From a virus: a stretch of 36,179 nucleotides of DNA. Within the stretch, counting starts at the first letter, position 1; each line of letters opens with the position of its first letter. Location of the stretch: positions 1 through 36,179 of IMG/VR virus record IMGVR_UViG_3300025141_013686; one strand, given 5' to 3'. Positions 7,532 to 17,900 of the stretch are shown here, one piece after another. The notes beneath the pieces are model-generated. The model searched no databases and was not told the origin of the DNA. It saw only the letters and a list, made by a program, of their open reading frames with translations. The position numbers and the translations under genes are program-made.

Positions 7532-8226
7532 GCAATACTGGACGTAGAAAGAAATCAGGTAAGCACTACTTTACCAAAGACCATGAGAATGCCATAATAC
7601 AATATGTTGCTTCAGATGATCAGGTTGAAAGAACCAAGTTATATATTGAATACATCGGTCCAGCATTTAATGAAATGGTGGATAAAATTGTATATACCTA
7701 TAAATTTACAACTCTTCCAAATGTTGATTCGCTAAAGGATGAGTGCAAAGTTTGGTTAACTACTATTCTTGATAAATATGATCCAAACAAGGGATCTAAA
7801 GCATTCTCGTATTTTAGTGTAATTACTAAAAATTGGTTTATTCACAAAGTTAAAAAAAATGCCAAGAGAGCGAGAACTGAAGTGTTATATGATGAGTTAC
7901 CAAAACACTTAGAAACCGCACACGTAACAACAACTAATAAATCTGACGAACTTCGCGAAGAACGCGAGTTTTGGATTGCTTTATGGTCTGAAATAGATCA
8001 CTGGGACACTGGAAATCTTAAGGAAAATGAAAAAAAGGTTTTAGAGGCAGTAAAAATACTATTAAATTCTGTTAATGAGGATGAAATGATTTATAATAAA
8101 AAGGCAATTTACCTTTATTTACGAGAACTTACAGGGCTTAACACAAAGCAAGTTGTTAATAATCTTAATAAATTGCGTATAAAATATAAGATATTTAAGA
8201 AAAACTGGATTAATGGAAAGATATAA
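7528..8226 (+). CDS. Late-transcription sigma factor, T4 gp55-like
   Basis: This 232-residue protein resembles the T4 gp55 group, which replaces host sigma-70 on RNA polymerase to recognise late promoters. The key stretch is about residues 70-115: DECKVWLTTILDKYDPNKG, then SKAFSYFSVITKNWFIHKVKK, corresponding to the sigma region 2 core with an aromatic helix followed by a basic one. T4 gp55 is somewhat shorter (under 200 residues), and the extra length here is C-terminal (EKKVLEAVKILL onward), possibly a region-4-like helical segment. It overlaps the preceding gene as ATGA. The stop codon lies inside a hairpin that continues into the next gene's start. It presumably drives the virion genes downstream. 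No protein similar to the co-activator gp33 is recognisable next to it. Confidence 0.72.
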   Translation: MSNTGRRKKSGKHYFTKDHENAIIQYVASDDQVERTKLYIEYIGPAFNEMVDKIVYTYKFTTLPNVDSLKDECKVWLTTILDKYDPNKGSKAFSYFSVITKNWFIHKVKKNAKRARTEVLYDELPKHLETAHVTTTNKSDELREEREFWIALWSEIDHWDTGNLKENEKKVLEAVKILLNSVNEDEMIYNKKAIYLYLRELTGLNTKQVVNNLNKLRIKYKIFKKNWINGKI

Positions 8227-8266
8227 TATTCGCGGATCCTAATTAATAAGGAGCCTGAATATTATG
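8222..8266 (+). promoter_or_regulatory. Hairpin enclosing the ribosome binding site and start codon of the next gene
   Basis: The spacer between the sigma-factor gene and the next gene can fold almost completely. Bases 8223-8231 (ATAATATTC) are perfectly complementary to 8257-8265, and G-U pairs extend each end to 8222/8266 and 8232/8256. After bulged C8233, GG 8234-8235 pairs with CC 8254-8255, an A-G mismatch follows, then TCCT 8237-8240 pairs with AGGA 8249-8252. The loop is eight bases. The SD AAGGAG and the AUG at 8264 are therefore both inside the stem. This is the layout of a translation-control hairpin. No T run follows, so it is not a standard terminator. Confidence 0.5.
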
Positions 8267-8551
8267 AAAAAAGTAGACAATTATCTAGAAGAAGCAATCG
8301 GTAACATACGCAAAGACCGCGAAATAACCAAAGAATTGCTCAATGATTTGATTGTATATCTGAGCGCAGACGAGTCTAGGCACAAGGATGTTGGCCAAAT
8401 AGCCGCCAAATATGTCGAAACCCTCCAACGCTCAAACGAACAGCTTGTAAAGGTTGTAACCTTGTTGCAAAAAAAACAAGGAGGCACCACTAGTTTATCT
8501 GATGTAGACAAGACGGAAATATTTGACTTACTTAATGGAGAAAACAAATAA
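8264..8551 (+). CDS. Small helical phage protein of unknown function
   Basis: This 95-residue protein is predicted to be mostly alpha-helical. It has a charged N-terminal half (NIRKDREITKELLNDLIVYL) and a central segment AAKYVETLQRSNEQLVKVV that looks like an amphipathic or coiled helix. I recall similar proteins in marine myoviruses but no function. AAGGAG is ten bases upstream of the ATG, and both are inside the hairpin described at 8222-8266, so expression may be controlled. The TAA overlaps the ATG of the following peptidase gene by one base, so translation of the two is probably coupled. Confidence 0.7.
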   Translation: MKKVDNYLEEAIGNIRKDREITKELLNDLIVYLSADESRHKDVGQIAAKYVETLQRSNEQLVKVVTLLQKKQGGTTSLSDVDKTEIFDLLNGENK

Positions 8552-10122
8552 TGGCTAATGACTTTGTTCAATATATATTAAATAGTGTAAGCCTCCCAAC
8601 TCAAAATGGCAATCTTCGCCCATCCGATATCCCCCCCTACGTCGCCCAGAACAATGCGAGATTTGCAAACTTTGATCATGATGCGTTTGCCTCAAATAAT
8701 GTAGGATACAAAGCATTCATTTTGAAGTATGCATCTTCGGGCACTGGAGAAAGCGATTCCTCTCGCGGACAAGCGACACTTTATAACCCTTCACACTGGC
8801 TTACGGTAACAAACCAATATTTCGATCTTATGGAGGGCATTGACGCTACGGCAGAAGAAGGGCAAAGCACAGCAAATCAAGCTGTTGCACAAATGCTTAA
8901 TATTAATTCTCCGCAGATGCATGTGTGGATTCCCTCCTTGGATATTGATTTAGAGGTACCCCAGATACAGCCGTCGCCAACAGTAACAACCGGATATGCC
9001 GCTGTTAATGCAAACTTATTTAGAATGTGTACTATTGACAGAGAAGAATATAAGACAAGCCTGCCTCCTGTGGGCTCTTTAATTCTTGTTGATTTTGAAG
9101 ACAGGGCGGGTCAAGGGGGACTTGCTATGACCGGACTTATAACTCAAGATCGTCAATTTTGCAGAGCAGTATTAAGTGCGCTAAGCTCTGATAATAACAA
9201 TGGATCGCCAATACGAGACTCAGCAGCGGCACGACGAGCCCAAACAGCAGAACTTGCCAACAATGGGATTAGCGTTCCTACGGGAGATCAAATAGGCACT
9301 CTCGAAGTTCCCGACCCAATCCCCGTATCCGCTGAAATTGCTCAGCTTGCAGCAAATTATGACAATAATGTGCCCGACAGAGTGCCCCTCAAAGATCACC
9401 CCAGCGGAAAGCATCGCGAACTGTTCGAAAAAGCACATCCTGATTTTGTGCCATATATGAAAGCATTTGCTCGCAACGCTTGGGACAATCGTAAAGCCAC
9501 TATTTATTTTACCAGCAGCTACCGCTCCCATAGCGAACAACTCTATCTCCACAGGAACTGGATGATATGGCATGCGTTCCAAGCACTTCCAGCCTCTGAA
9601 AGGCAAGCAATGGCTTCGTCTGGGTACTACCACTTCGAATGGGGAATTGGATATGGTGGCGTCAAGGCATATGATACACAAGCAAAGTGGACCACTGCCT
9701 CCCCTTATGACAGTTCAAGCCCACCGACAGAGCAGCAATATATAGCTACCGATCCCGACAAAACAAGTTATCACTCTCTGGGACTGGCATTTGATTTTTC
9801 TCCAACCTGGGGAGACGTTAACCCCGATGGCGTGGTCCCAAGCACCCCGGTGAAGGGGTATCATATGCTGGCTGGCATGGATGGACCAGGAAATAGCTAT
9901 AGTGCCGCCCCATCAGAATGGGAAGCCACCGGCATCGTCGATGACGGAACCAGCATAGGTCTTCAATGGGGAGGGAATTGGACCGGAAAGCATGTGGATC
10001 CGATTCATTTTGATTTTGGTTTTGTTCTCGGAGCCAATCAGAAACAAGCGGTTGTGGACGCAGCCAAACAACAGGGCGTCGAACCCAATCGAGTGGATCT
10101 TAGCGCTTTTGTTTTTGTATAA
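8551..10122 (+). CDS. Baseplate hub-like protein fused to an M15 L-Ala-D-Glu-type endopeptidase
   Basis: This 523-residue protein has two parts. The N-terminal half contains PPVGSLILVDFEDRAGQGG near 172-190, which looks like the OB-fold strand found in gp5-like hub or spike proteins. The C-terminal part (about 285-500) is a peptidase M15 domain: SSYRS at 322-326, SYHSLGLAFDF with zinc ligands His408 and Asp415, and DPIHFDF with catalytic Asp483 and zinc ligand His486, preceded by LQWGGNW. An Asp three residues before the last His, together with the WGG motif, fits phage L-alanyl-D-glutamate endopeptidases better than D-Ala-D-Ala enzymes. It would cut peptide crosslinks in the wall during entry. 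The peptidase half looks richer in G and C than the flanking genes. The hub role is inferred. Confidence 0.8.
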   Translation: MANDFVQYILNSVSLPTQNGNLRPSDIPPYVAQNNARFANFDHDAFASNNVGYKAFILKYASSGTGESDSSRGQATLYNPSHWLTVTNQYFDLMEGIDATAEEGQSTANQAVAQMLNINSPQMHVWIPSLDIDLEVPQIQPSPTVTTGYAAVNANLFRMCTIDREEYKTSLPPVGSLILVDFEDRAGQGGLAMTGLITQDRQFCRAVLSALSSDNNNGSPIRDSAAARRAQTAELANNGISVPTGDQIGTLEVPDPIPVSAEIAQLAANYDNNVPDRVPLKDHPSGKHRELFEKAHPDFVPYMKAFARNAWDNRKATIYFTSSYRSHSEQLYLHRNWMIWHAFQALPASERQAMASSGYYHFEWGIGYGGVKAYDTQAKWTTASPYDSSSPPTEQQYIATDPDKTSYHSLGLAFDFSPTWGDVNPDGVVPSTPVKGYHMLAGMDGPGNSYSAAPSEWEATGIVDDGTSIGLQWGGNWTGKHVDPIHFDFGFVLGANQKQAVVDAAKQQGVEPNRVDLSAFVFV

Positions 10123-10135
10123 TATGGTATAATTT

Positions 10136-10936
10136 ATGTCACAAGTTCCCCGCATACTTAATGTTAAATTAAAAAAGACAAATTTCTACACAATACAAGA
10201 TCCTGGACCGTTCACTGGTGTTGCTTCCCCGGCAAACTTAAATGATTACGAAATAATTAGAGGCACTTACGGTCTATATTATAGAGGTGGCAAGATAGGT
10301 ACTGTTTATGAGCTTGTAAACATTGGGAACAACGTGTTGGTTACTAAAGATATTGCCGGATATCTTGTAGCAATGTTACAAGAAGCGCAAGATAGCGGCA
10401 TTAACTTGCGAGTTACCAGTGGGTTCCGAACAATGAAGCACCAATTGGAACTTTTTCAAGGAAATCAAGATTCGTCTACAGTCTTTGTTGCAAAACCTGG
10501 ATTTAATCACCATCAAATCGGCATCGCAGTAGATTTTAACGTGAACGACATGGAAGGACGGGTATATGAATGGCTTGTTAAAAACGCTTACCGTTTTGGA
10601 TTCATTCGAACAGTCCCCAACGAGCGATGGCATTGGGAATATTGGGGAAGTTGGGCTGAACAACAGCAACCAGAATGGTCGAAACACAAAAGGTTAAACC
10701 ATAAACAGTTATCGATGTTTTCAAAAGTTCCAAGAATTCATAGCTGCGGCGACGGGGGATCAGGAGGAAAGTTTCCAGTTAGCGAATCGCATTGGTGGAC
10801 CACCCTTGGCGCTTCTGGAGAACACACAGATGCTAGCACCGAGGGCATGACAAACTCATGGATTGGATTTTCTAATGAATTTCTGCCTACCAAATTTGAT
10901 CGCGAAGATCCTCATTGGGGCACTAAGAAGTTTTAA
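10136..10936 (+). CDS. Second M15-family peptidase (VanY-like)
   Basis: This 266-residue protein carries a compact M15 domain at about 75-170. SGFRT is at 95-99, NHHQIGIAVDF gives zinc ligands His126 and Asp133, and ERWHWEYW gives catalytic Glu163 and zinc ligand His166. The Glu-x-x-His arrangement is that of D,D-carboxypeptidases of the VanY type, unlike the Asp version in the preceding gene. The N-terminal 70 residues and the C-terminal 95 residues (KHKRLNHKQLS onward, with a Gly-rich GDGGSGGK loop) match nothing I know and may anchor it to the virion. There is no signal peptide or holin-like neighbour. It starts 13 bases after the hub gene without a visible SD. It could be a second virion-associated lysin or the late endolysin. 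Confidence 0.82.
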   Translation: MSQVPRILNVKLKKTNFYTIQDPGPFTGVASPANLNDYEIIRGTYGLYYRGGKIGTVYELVNIGNNVLVTKDIAGYLVAMLQEAQDSGINLRVTSGFRTMKHQLELFQGNQDSSTVFVAKPGFNHHQIGIAVDFNVNDMEGRVYEWLVKNAYRFGFIRTVPNERWHWEYWGSWAEQQQPEWSKHKRLNHKQLSMFSKVPRIHSCGDGGSGGKFPVSESHWWTTLGASGEHTDASTEGMTNSWIGFSNEFLPTKFDREDPHWGTKKF

Positions 10937-10956
10937 AGATCTAACTAATTATAGTT

Positions 10957-11964
10957 ATGCCAAGACGCAATAGAGATGCGGTTTGTTTAGACGGCTTTGT
11001 TAATACGGCTCCGCTAGATATCGCCAATACCGATCCCTCTTATCCCGGATATGGAGCAGGGGTATTTGGTGATGACATTGTTGAGCCTCTTCCTCGGCGG
11101 ATACCCGCGCCCTCTGAGGATATACTTCAAAAGGGAAACTCATGGATTGTATTAGGAAGAGACAGAACAGGCTCAAGAGCAAGTGGCCACGGAGGTGCTG
11201 CCGAGACTGGATGTAGTGCAATAGACATATGCGTAGGAATGGGCGGTCCATGTCCTACTAATGGTGAGAACGTTGATCCCAATTTTAAAGCAGATGGCGC
11301 ACGAATCTATGTAAGCCAAAAAACAAATATTGACGAAGCCTTTAAAATAGGGTGGAGGGACATTGGACCACAACTGGTACCGGGATACATCGCAGGCGGC
11401 GCTGCCATGATGTTCGATTCTTTTGATGAATCAGGTATTGGTATTAAAGCCGATGCTGTGCGTATAATTGGCACCAATGGAATAAAATTAGTAACAAGAA
11501 CCCAAAATAGGGACAGCACCGGCCTTCAAGCCGATTATAACGGCATCGAATTAATTGCCAATGGGGATATTAGCAAGTTACAATATATGGTTAAAGGCAA
11601 TAATTTGGTTGCCTGTTTAAACGTTCTCGAAGAGAGAATTAATGCGGTGATGGGAATACTTCTTGAGGTCATTAGAGCACAAAATACATATAACAAAGCC
11701 ATCCTAAACCATACACACGTACTCAATCCCGCCGTATCCGGCATGGCTGGTTCCATTCCCGTCATTGCAAGTCTCGCTTACCCCAAGACGAGCAAGTCCT
11801 CCACGCTAGTCCCATCAGGCTGCAAAACAATCACCGACTTTGCTACTGAGTCTTTGGATGTTTTTAAAACCAGAATTAATTTAAATATTAATTGGAATGC
11901 AAAATATTTGACCGGGGCAGATCCACGGAATTATATTTTAAGCCAATACAACAAGGTCAACTAA
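10957..11964 (+). CDS. Virion structural protein, possibly baseplate spike
   Basis: This 335-residue protein has no known catalytic motif. It has a Gly-rich segment (SGHGGAAETGCSAIDICVGMGG, about 76-97), then DGARIYVSQKTNIDEAF, SGIGIKADAVRIIGTNGIKLVTR and GIELIANGD, which look like short beta strands repeated in register, as in spike or needle proteins. A later VKGNNLVACLN segment is followed by a helix and a His pair in NHTHV near 252-256. I recall this arrangement from structural proteins of marine myoviruses that lie beside the hub. It starts 20 bases after the peptidase gene without a clear SD. The spike role is inferred from strand-like repeats and position. Confidence 0.6.
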   Translation: MPRRNRDAVCLDGFVNTAPLDIANTDPSYPGYGAGVFGDDIVEPLPRRIPAPSEDILQKGNSWIVLGRDRTGSRASGHGGAAETGCSAIDICVGMGGPCPTNGENVDPNFKADGARIYVSQKTNIDEAFKIGWRDIGPQLVPGYIAGGAAMMFDSFDESGIGIKADAVRIIGTNGIKLVTRTQNRDSTGLQADYNGIELIANGDISKLQYMVKGNNLVACLNVLEERINAVMGILLEVIRAQNTYNKAILNHTHVLNPAVSGMAGSIPVIASLAYPKTSKSSTLVPSGCKTITDFATESLDVFKTRINLNINWNAKYLTGADPRNYILSQYNKVN

Positions 11965-11971
11965 AGTAAGT

Positions 11972-14900
11972 ATGGATTGGAGATATAGAAACGAGTGCCA
12001 GCCATTTTCCGATGAAAACGGAAATCATTATATTGTAGTCGATAGTGAATGGGAATCGATTGGAACAGAGAAAGAAACTAGACTAGCTGCTGCCAAAGTC
12101 TATGGCGTCGAAAAATTATTACAATTTTATGGAAAAGAAACCACAACGTCGCAGATCAATGTTCTACTATCCTATGCAACAGTAGACGACTATTTTGTAA
12201 GCTATAAACCCTGTGTGCCAATGAAAGTCTTGGTTAGGGTTCCACAGGCTATCTTTGACGGGGTACCTGATGATGCCAGCGCTTGCGATATTAACAAGCC
12301 AGCAGAAGGCTATTTTAGCGCATATTTATCTGCTGCCGATTATAGAGAAAGCATAGATTATGTGGTTAACACTATACTATCCTATGTACCAAAGCTAGCC
12401 GTTGCTGATGAATTTATCACAAATATAGATATAATAGCAGAGGCAAACAGGCTTCGAAGGTGCTCCAATGTTATTGATAGATACTTTACCATAAATCAAG
12501 TAACAATAGGTCCACGCGAATCCGTAACGTGTCCTCCAACGATGGAAGATCGCCTAGAGATTGGATATACATATGATTATAAAGTTGCGTTTGCTCTTGT
12601 TGAGGGTTCTCAATATACTGTTGGATATGATTGTTTTATAGAAAATACATTACTAAATCATATGACAACTGCAAATTATTTAATTAATTTGAGCAGAATG
12701 GTTGGGGAACTAAACAATAGAAACAAAGAGACTTTTGATATTTTTTCATTTTTATCACAATACACTTTGCCAACCCCTGTTATACAGACAAAAGAGAAGC
12801 CCTCCGATGGTTTACCAGCTTATAGCGATGGAGCCAGCTTTGGCTGGGCGGACGCAGCCAAACTATTAAGTTTGGAATTAGACATAAACTTATGTAAATC
12901 AGCCAAAGAGTTAGCGGAAGAAGAAAGGCTATTAAATCTAGATAGAGAACAAGCAGCAATACAGGCTGCACAAAGAAAGCTAGCAACTAAAGACCGATGG
13001 TTTGACAAAACAAGAGATCTCCTAGAGTCTATCAAAGACCCACAGCCAGATCAAGATGAACGGTGGCTAAAAGAAGCTATTGGCAAAATATTCACCGATG
13101 TTTTAGGAAAGGCTAATATCGCATGCGTTGTTAATGAATCGCTACAATGTTATTTAGATCGCCTTATAACACTTTTGGGAGAACAAATTATAGATGAAGA
13201 CTGTGATTTAGGAAACTTATTGCAAGTCTCTATAGACCTCGGGGAAATGGTCGATGCCCAGTGCGGTTTTAAGAGGTGCGATGGCCGACAGGATGTCTTT
13301 GATTTTACCGTTGGATTTCCAATCTTTCAAGGTATTAGTATACCTGCTAATTTTCCCACTATAGATTTTCTAGATGAAGCAATTGCAAAAGCAATAGAAC
13401 AATTATACAGAACTTTAATTAGCGCCTTAGCGTCAGTTATTATGGGAGTGATTGAAAATTCTTGCGACTTTTTGTTTGATGATGTGTTGGGGGAGGGAGA
13501 TGCGGTAAACACGCTTAGCGACGGTTATCAAAGCTGGATTAGCAACACTATCGGTATTAATATATCTGAACTAGAAGATCCAGAAGCCTGGAAAGAAGCA
13601 CTGGTGACCACTGGCGGATCTGGTTTTGTTGGAGTAATTGGAGGGTTAGTAAGCAGTATGGTTGCTTCAGGAAAAGCAGCTTGGAGCGACACGGGCGTTT
13701 CTCTAAATCTGCCCAATCCCGACAACGGAGGACGGGTAGAAGAAGTCTTTATATCTCCACAAGTGTTTACCTCTTTGTTTGCAGATCTATTGGCTGCTAC
13801 AGACGATATAAGCGCCGTAACAACAACCAGCGAACAAGCCAAACTATACAAGGGCAATGCCAGCGAAGACACACAAAGGTTGGCATTTAGGTGTCTTAAG
13901 CTAAGAAATCCTGATTTTGCGGAACTAATTGAAGATCAATATAAACTTGCAGATATGTTTTCAGCCATGGGCAAACTGGTAGATTCAAAGTTTTTGTTTG
14001 AGGCGGAAGATGATACTCGAACTCCTCCAAGAAATTTCTGTGATCTCGATGACGGCTCAGAAGCCAGAGCAGTACGGGAAACGCTATTATCAGAGAAAGA
14101 TCCAGATATATCTGAAGACGATATCAACGAAATTATTGACAAAGAGGTAGAACGAAACAAAGAAAAGCTTTGCAGTTCCGCAACATTTATTGAATCTTAT
14201 CTAAATGGTGGCATCGCGCCGCCTTTTCCCACAATATTTGGAGATGATGACTCTTTAATTCCCGAGATGCCGGAAATCATAGATGCTATAGCAGGCGATG
14301 CAGGAAGTGGCATATTGGCTACCATAATTAGTAGTTTTAATTTTGATGCTGTAAAATATGGTGATATTTGGAATGGTATGTTGGCGATGGACCTGTCCAC
14401 CGACGAATACCCTGTCTCGATATTAAACGATCCTAGAACAATATGGGGTCGTTACAAGGCTGATACGGACTGCCGCGGTGGCTTCGGCACCCACTACGAG
14501 AGAAAGTATTTTCGTTATTATACAAACAATGATGGCAAAAGTAGATACCGCTGTGGGTATTCTCCTCCCAGCGGCTGGAGTCCAACATATACCGGCGGAG
14601 AACAATCGGTGCTTAACCATGCATTCTCAGATGGTGATGTCGATGAGAATGACACAGTGTTCTCAGACAGATTAGCCACCGAGCTTGGCATGGGATCTGA
14701 TGTCATGAAAGACGTATTTAAATTTTGTGAAGAGCATGATCACAAAGATGGGCTCGCACACCAATTGTTTTATGAGCCCGATAATACACTTGTTGCTTAC
14801 GATGTATGGATTTATCACGAAGGCGGAGTCAGTCGGACTGGCAAAAATCCCTATTCGGAAGTTACGATTGTAAAATCGAAATATGAAGAGGATGACCAAC

Positions 14901-17900
14901 CGATTGTAGGTACCTACACCTACGATTACGGTGGCTCTTGGAACCATAACGATACCTCAAACTTTAATGATGGCATGGCGCAGCAGGACTGGTTTAAGGA
15001 GTACGTCAATGAAGTCGGGGAATCCTCAGCACAGGGTATGCTCGATGCCTTAACCGGGTTTGCCGAGGACGATTGGGATAAGATAGCAGCCGCAGCCGGG
15101 GTTGCTCTTGTAGGGGGTACCACACCTGCTGCCGTTATGTTGCTTTTAGGAATTATTGGGGGTACATCGCTCGCGTTTGCGGGAATGGGGAGCTTGATTG
15201 GTCCCCTGTTTGCGATGCTATTTCTGACCACTTTTGCACTTGTCATAGGGCTCGTCATTTTAGCAGGTGTCCTCCTCGCCATCTGGGCGTGGAGAAAGAA
15301 AAAAGAAGAAAGCGGCAGAGATGCCTTTCGATTCAGCCCGGTGGCATATACATCCTCTGAAACAGTGACAGACCCCGAAGACTCAAACAACGTGCTCAGC
15401 GTGAATATTCCAAATTTAACTACAACTTTTGATATTGTTGTTAATCGCGATTCTGGAACCGTCACCGTAAGCAAGCGCGTGATCTCATCAGAAAAAATTA
15501 GCAGACCGGCTACGTGGCCAACAAACTTAACCCAATTGTATCGACCACGTTCGACTCTTTTTGGGGTTGAGTCGGGCTCCACCGCAGCGCTAATGTGGAA
15601 TGAAGAAACTCAATCCTGGGTTGATTCACGTTTAACTGACATACAAAACAATACTAGATTAAGAACATATGTACAAGATTATACTATAAAAACTACGGAA
15701 GATGACTTAGGAGACAAAAAAGATTTAGGCGGGCTGGAGGAACTCCGCTCCGACACTTCCACGAACGACAATGACGAGCCAACGTTTGACTTAAGTGATT
15801 TGTTGGATGTTAGCGCACTTCATGCAAGCCAGTCAGACGGAACAATGGTAATAACATCGCCGTATGCAAATGTTTTTGGACGTTTGGTCACAAATGCATT
15901 AAAGAGTGTTTTTACTTCCTCTAGTGATACAATGGTGATTGAAAGCCTGATGGACTCTTTTAATACCGACCCGGATGCCGCCAATCAACCAAGCTATTAT
16001 CTAGGACCAGCCTCCGTGAATCTTGATCGATATGGCACTTTTATGCAACAATTGCTTACCTCATGTGCAGCAGCCATCCCAGAGGCAAGTTATTTTAAGA
16101 CACCCACCCACAACGCTGCGGGTACCCTGAGTTCAGGATTCGACTCTATTAATTTAGTATTTCCTGATAGTGATATTTTTGATTTTGCTGAGCTTGCAAA
16201 ACAAATGAATGATCATGTTAAAAAATTAATAAAATTAGAGATGAGCCTAACTTATTGTGATCCTATAGGTCCAAATAATAGGGCAAATGTATCTTATTCT
16301 ATTATAATGCTTATAAGATTGTTTATAATTGAAATAGCACTGGCATCAATTCAAGTCTTAGAAGTAATGGGTCCAGGTCTTATAGATAGCCCGATATTTG
16401 CCAAACAAGTTCTGGAATTGATCAAATTAGATATGGAGAAGTGGCAAGCATCTTTTGACACGCTTGACAGTAATCTATATGACGATATTTTAAATAATAG
16501 CAAGATATATTGGGAAACATTGTTTTTAATAAACGGAGAAGGGACAACATATGATTCTGGGGAGGATGCTTTGACAGCTATAATTGTACAAGAAATTGTT
16601 AATGTAAAGCCCTCCATCAGTACTACGTTAAATTTAAGTCACGTTCCAGACAATTATGATGAATTTATAACCAGCACAATGTTTCCAACAGTTGATGCAC
16701 CAGCTAAACCTGAGAGTGGTACAACCGTCGTGCCCCCTATTACAATGGAACAGGCTGCCGCCTCAGATCTTGACGAGGCTCGCGAATATAAGAACGAGTT
16801 GACAATGATCTCCTTCTATACAGAAGGCAGCAGCGGATACCACCCCGACGATGGCGACGGATACGACGACGACGGGTCTGGTGTCTCGCATGTCACCGAC
16901 TCAAACGACTGGTTCGTCCGTGGTCTACGCAGTCATTATGGTGATACCATAACAGATGATTTAATAGCCCACCTTCTTGAACAATATAATACTTGGCTCG
17001 ACAATAACGAGGGCTTGCCCAATGCCAATAACAAAAAGATAGAGTTAGAAAAAAAGTATACATATGTCTCTACCACGGGCGACAAGATTAGATACAGTAT
17101 CGAGACTAAGTTCACAGGAAAAGCAGATGAGGAAACCCCCGCAAAGAGTGGACGCGGCGATCTACCCGACACGCCCGCCTCGTGGAGAAATGATTGGAAG
17201 TATGAGATCACCCTCACCGGAGAATATACAACTGAGTTTTTTGGACGAATGAGCGATTGGGCAATTTTCAATCCATTCCGCGATGAAGTCTATGGCATGA
17301 AACCTGCCGACGACCCGTGCGCCGCTCTCGCAGAGGAAGCCGCCGCCGACCCCGTCACCGCAGTCGAGTCCCAAGCTACGCCCCAGCGCACACCGGCTGA
17401 TGACGCCGCAGGAAAAGCAGACCAGGAAAACGCCACACGATGGGGTCCGCCCACCCGCGCAGACGTGGATGTCAACCACGAGGTAAGACCCGGTTTATAT
17501 TTTGAAAGATATATAAAGTTCCAAAAGAAAGGAGCATCTAGTTGGAGAATACTTGGAGTCAGTAATTTTATAACTCTTATGGAAAAGGCGTTGGAAGACA
17601 GGGACTGGAAGCCTTTCGCACACACTGGAGACGGGGGGATTTATGACGGAGCATACCTGGACCGCACGAGCAATTTGCTAGACGAATTTGAACTTATTAG
17701 GTTCGGATTCAGACTAAACTACATCGATGTCCTCGGCTATCCGGGGTCAGGTCTATCTGGTATCAGTTCAAAATCACGCAAATGGGGAGCGTTTTATTTA
17801 CAAAACCAAACGATAGCAGTCAACCAAAGCATAGACGAATTCTTGGAACTCTCCCCGGAAGCCCAACAACCGTATGCTGAGACTTCAAGCGCATGGAGCA

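Noticed and set aside
9220-9681. A 153-codon open frame on the minus strand
   Set aside because: It lies opposite the M15 peptidase domain, whose motifs are clear on the + strand. Its Cys/Ile-rich product looks like a shadow.
10123-10135. TATAATATGGTATAATTT before the second peptidase as a promoter
   Set aside because: Two TATAAT-like boxes lie so close to the start that they cannot serve it with a usual leader, and no -35 element is seen.
10937-10956. Inverted repeat AACTA/TAGTT before the structural gene as a terminator or operator
   Set aside because: Only five A/T-rich pairs with a four-base loop and no T run. This is too weak to support.
14926-15582. A 218-codon open frame on the minus strand
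   Set aside because: It is the complement of the GC-richer part of the 2118-residue gene, has no SD and shows no recognisable protein motif.
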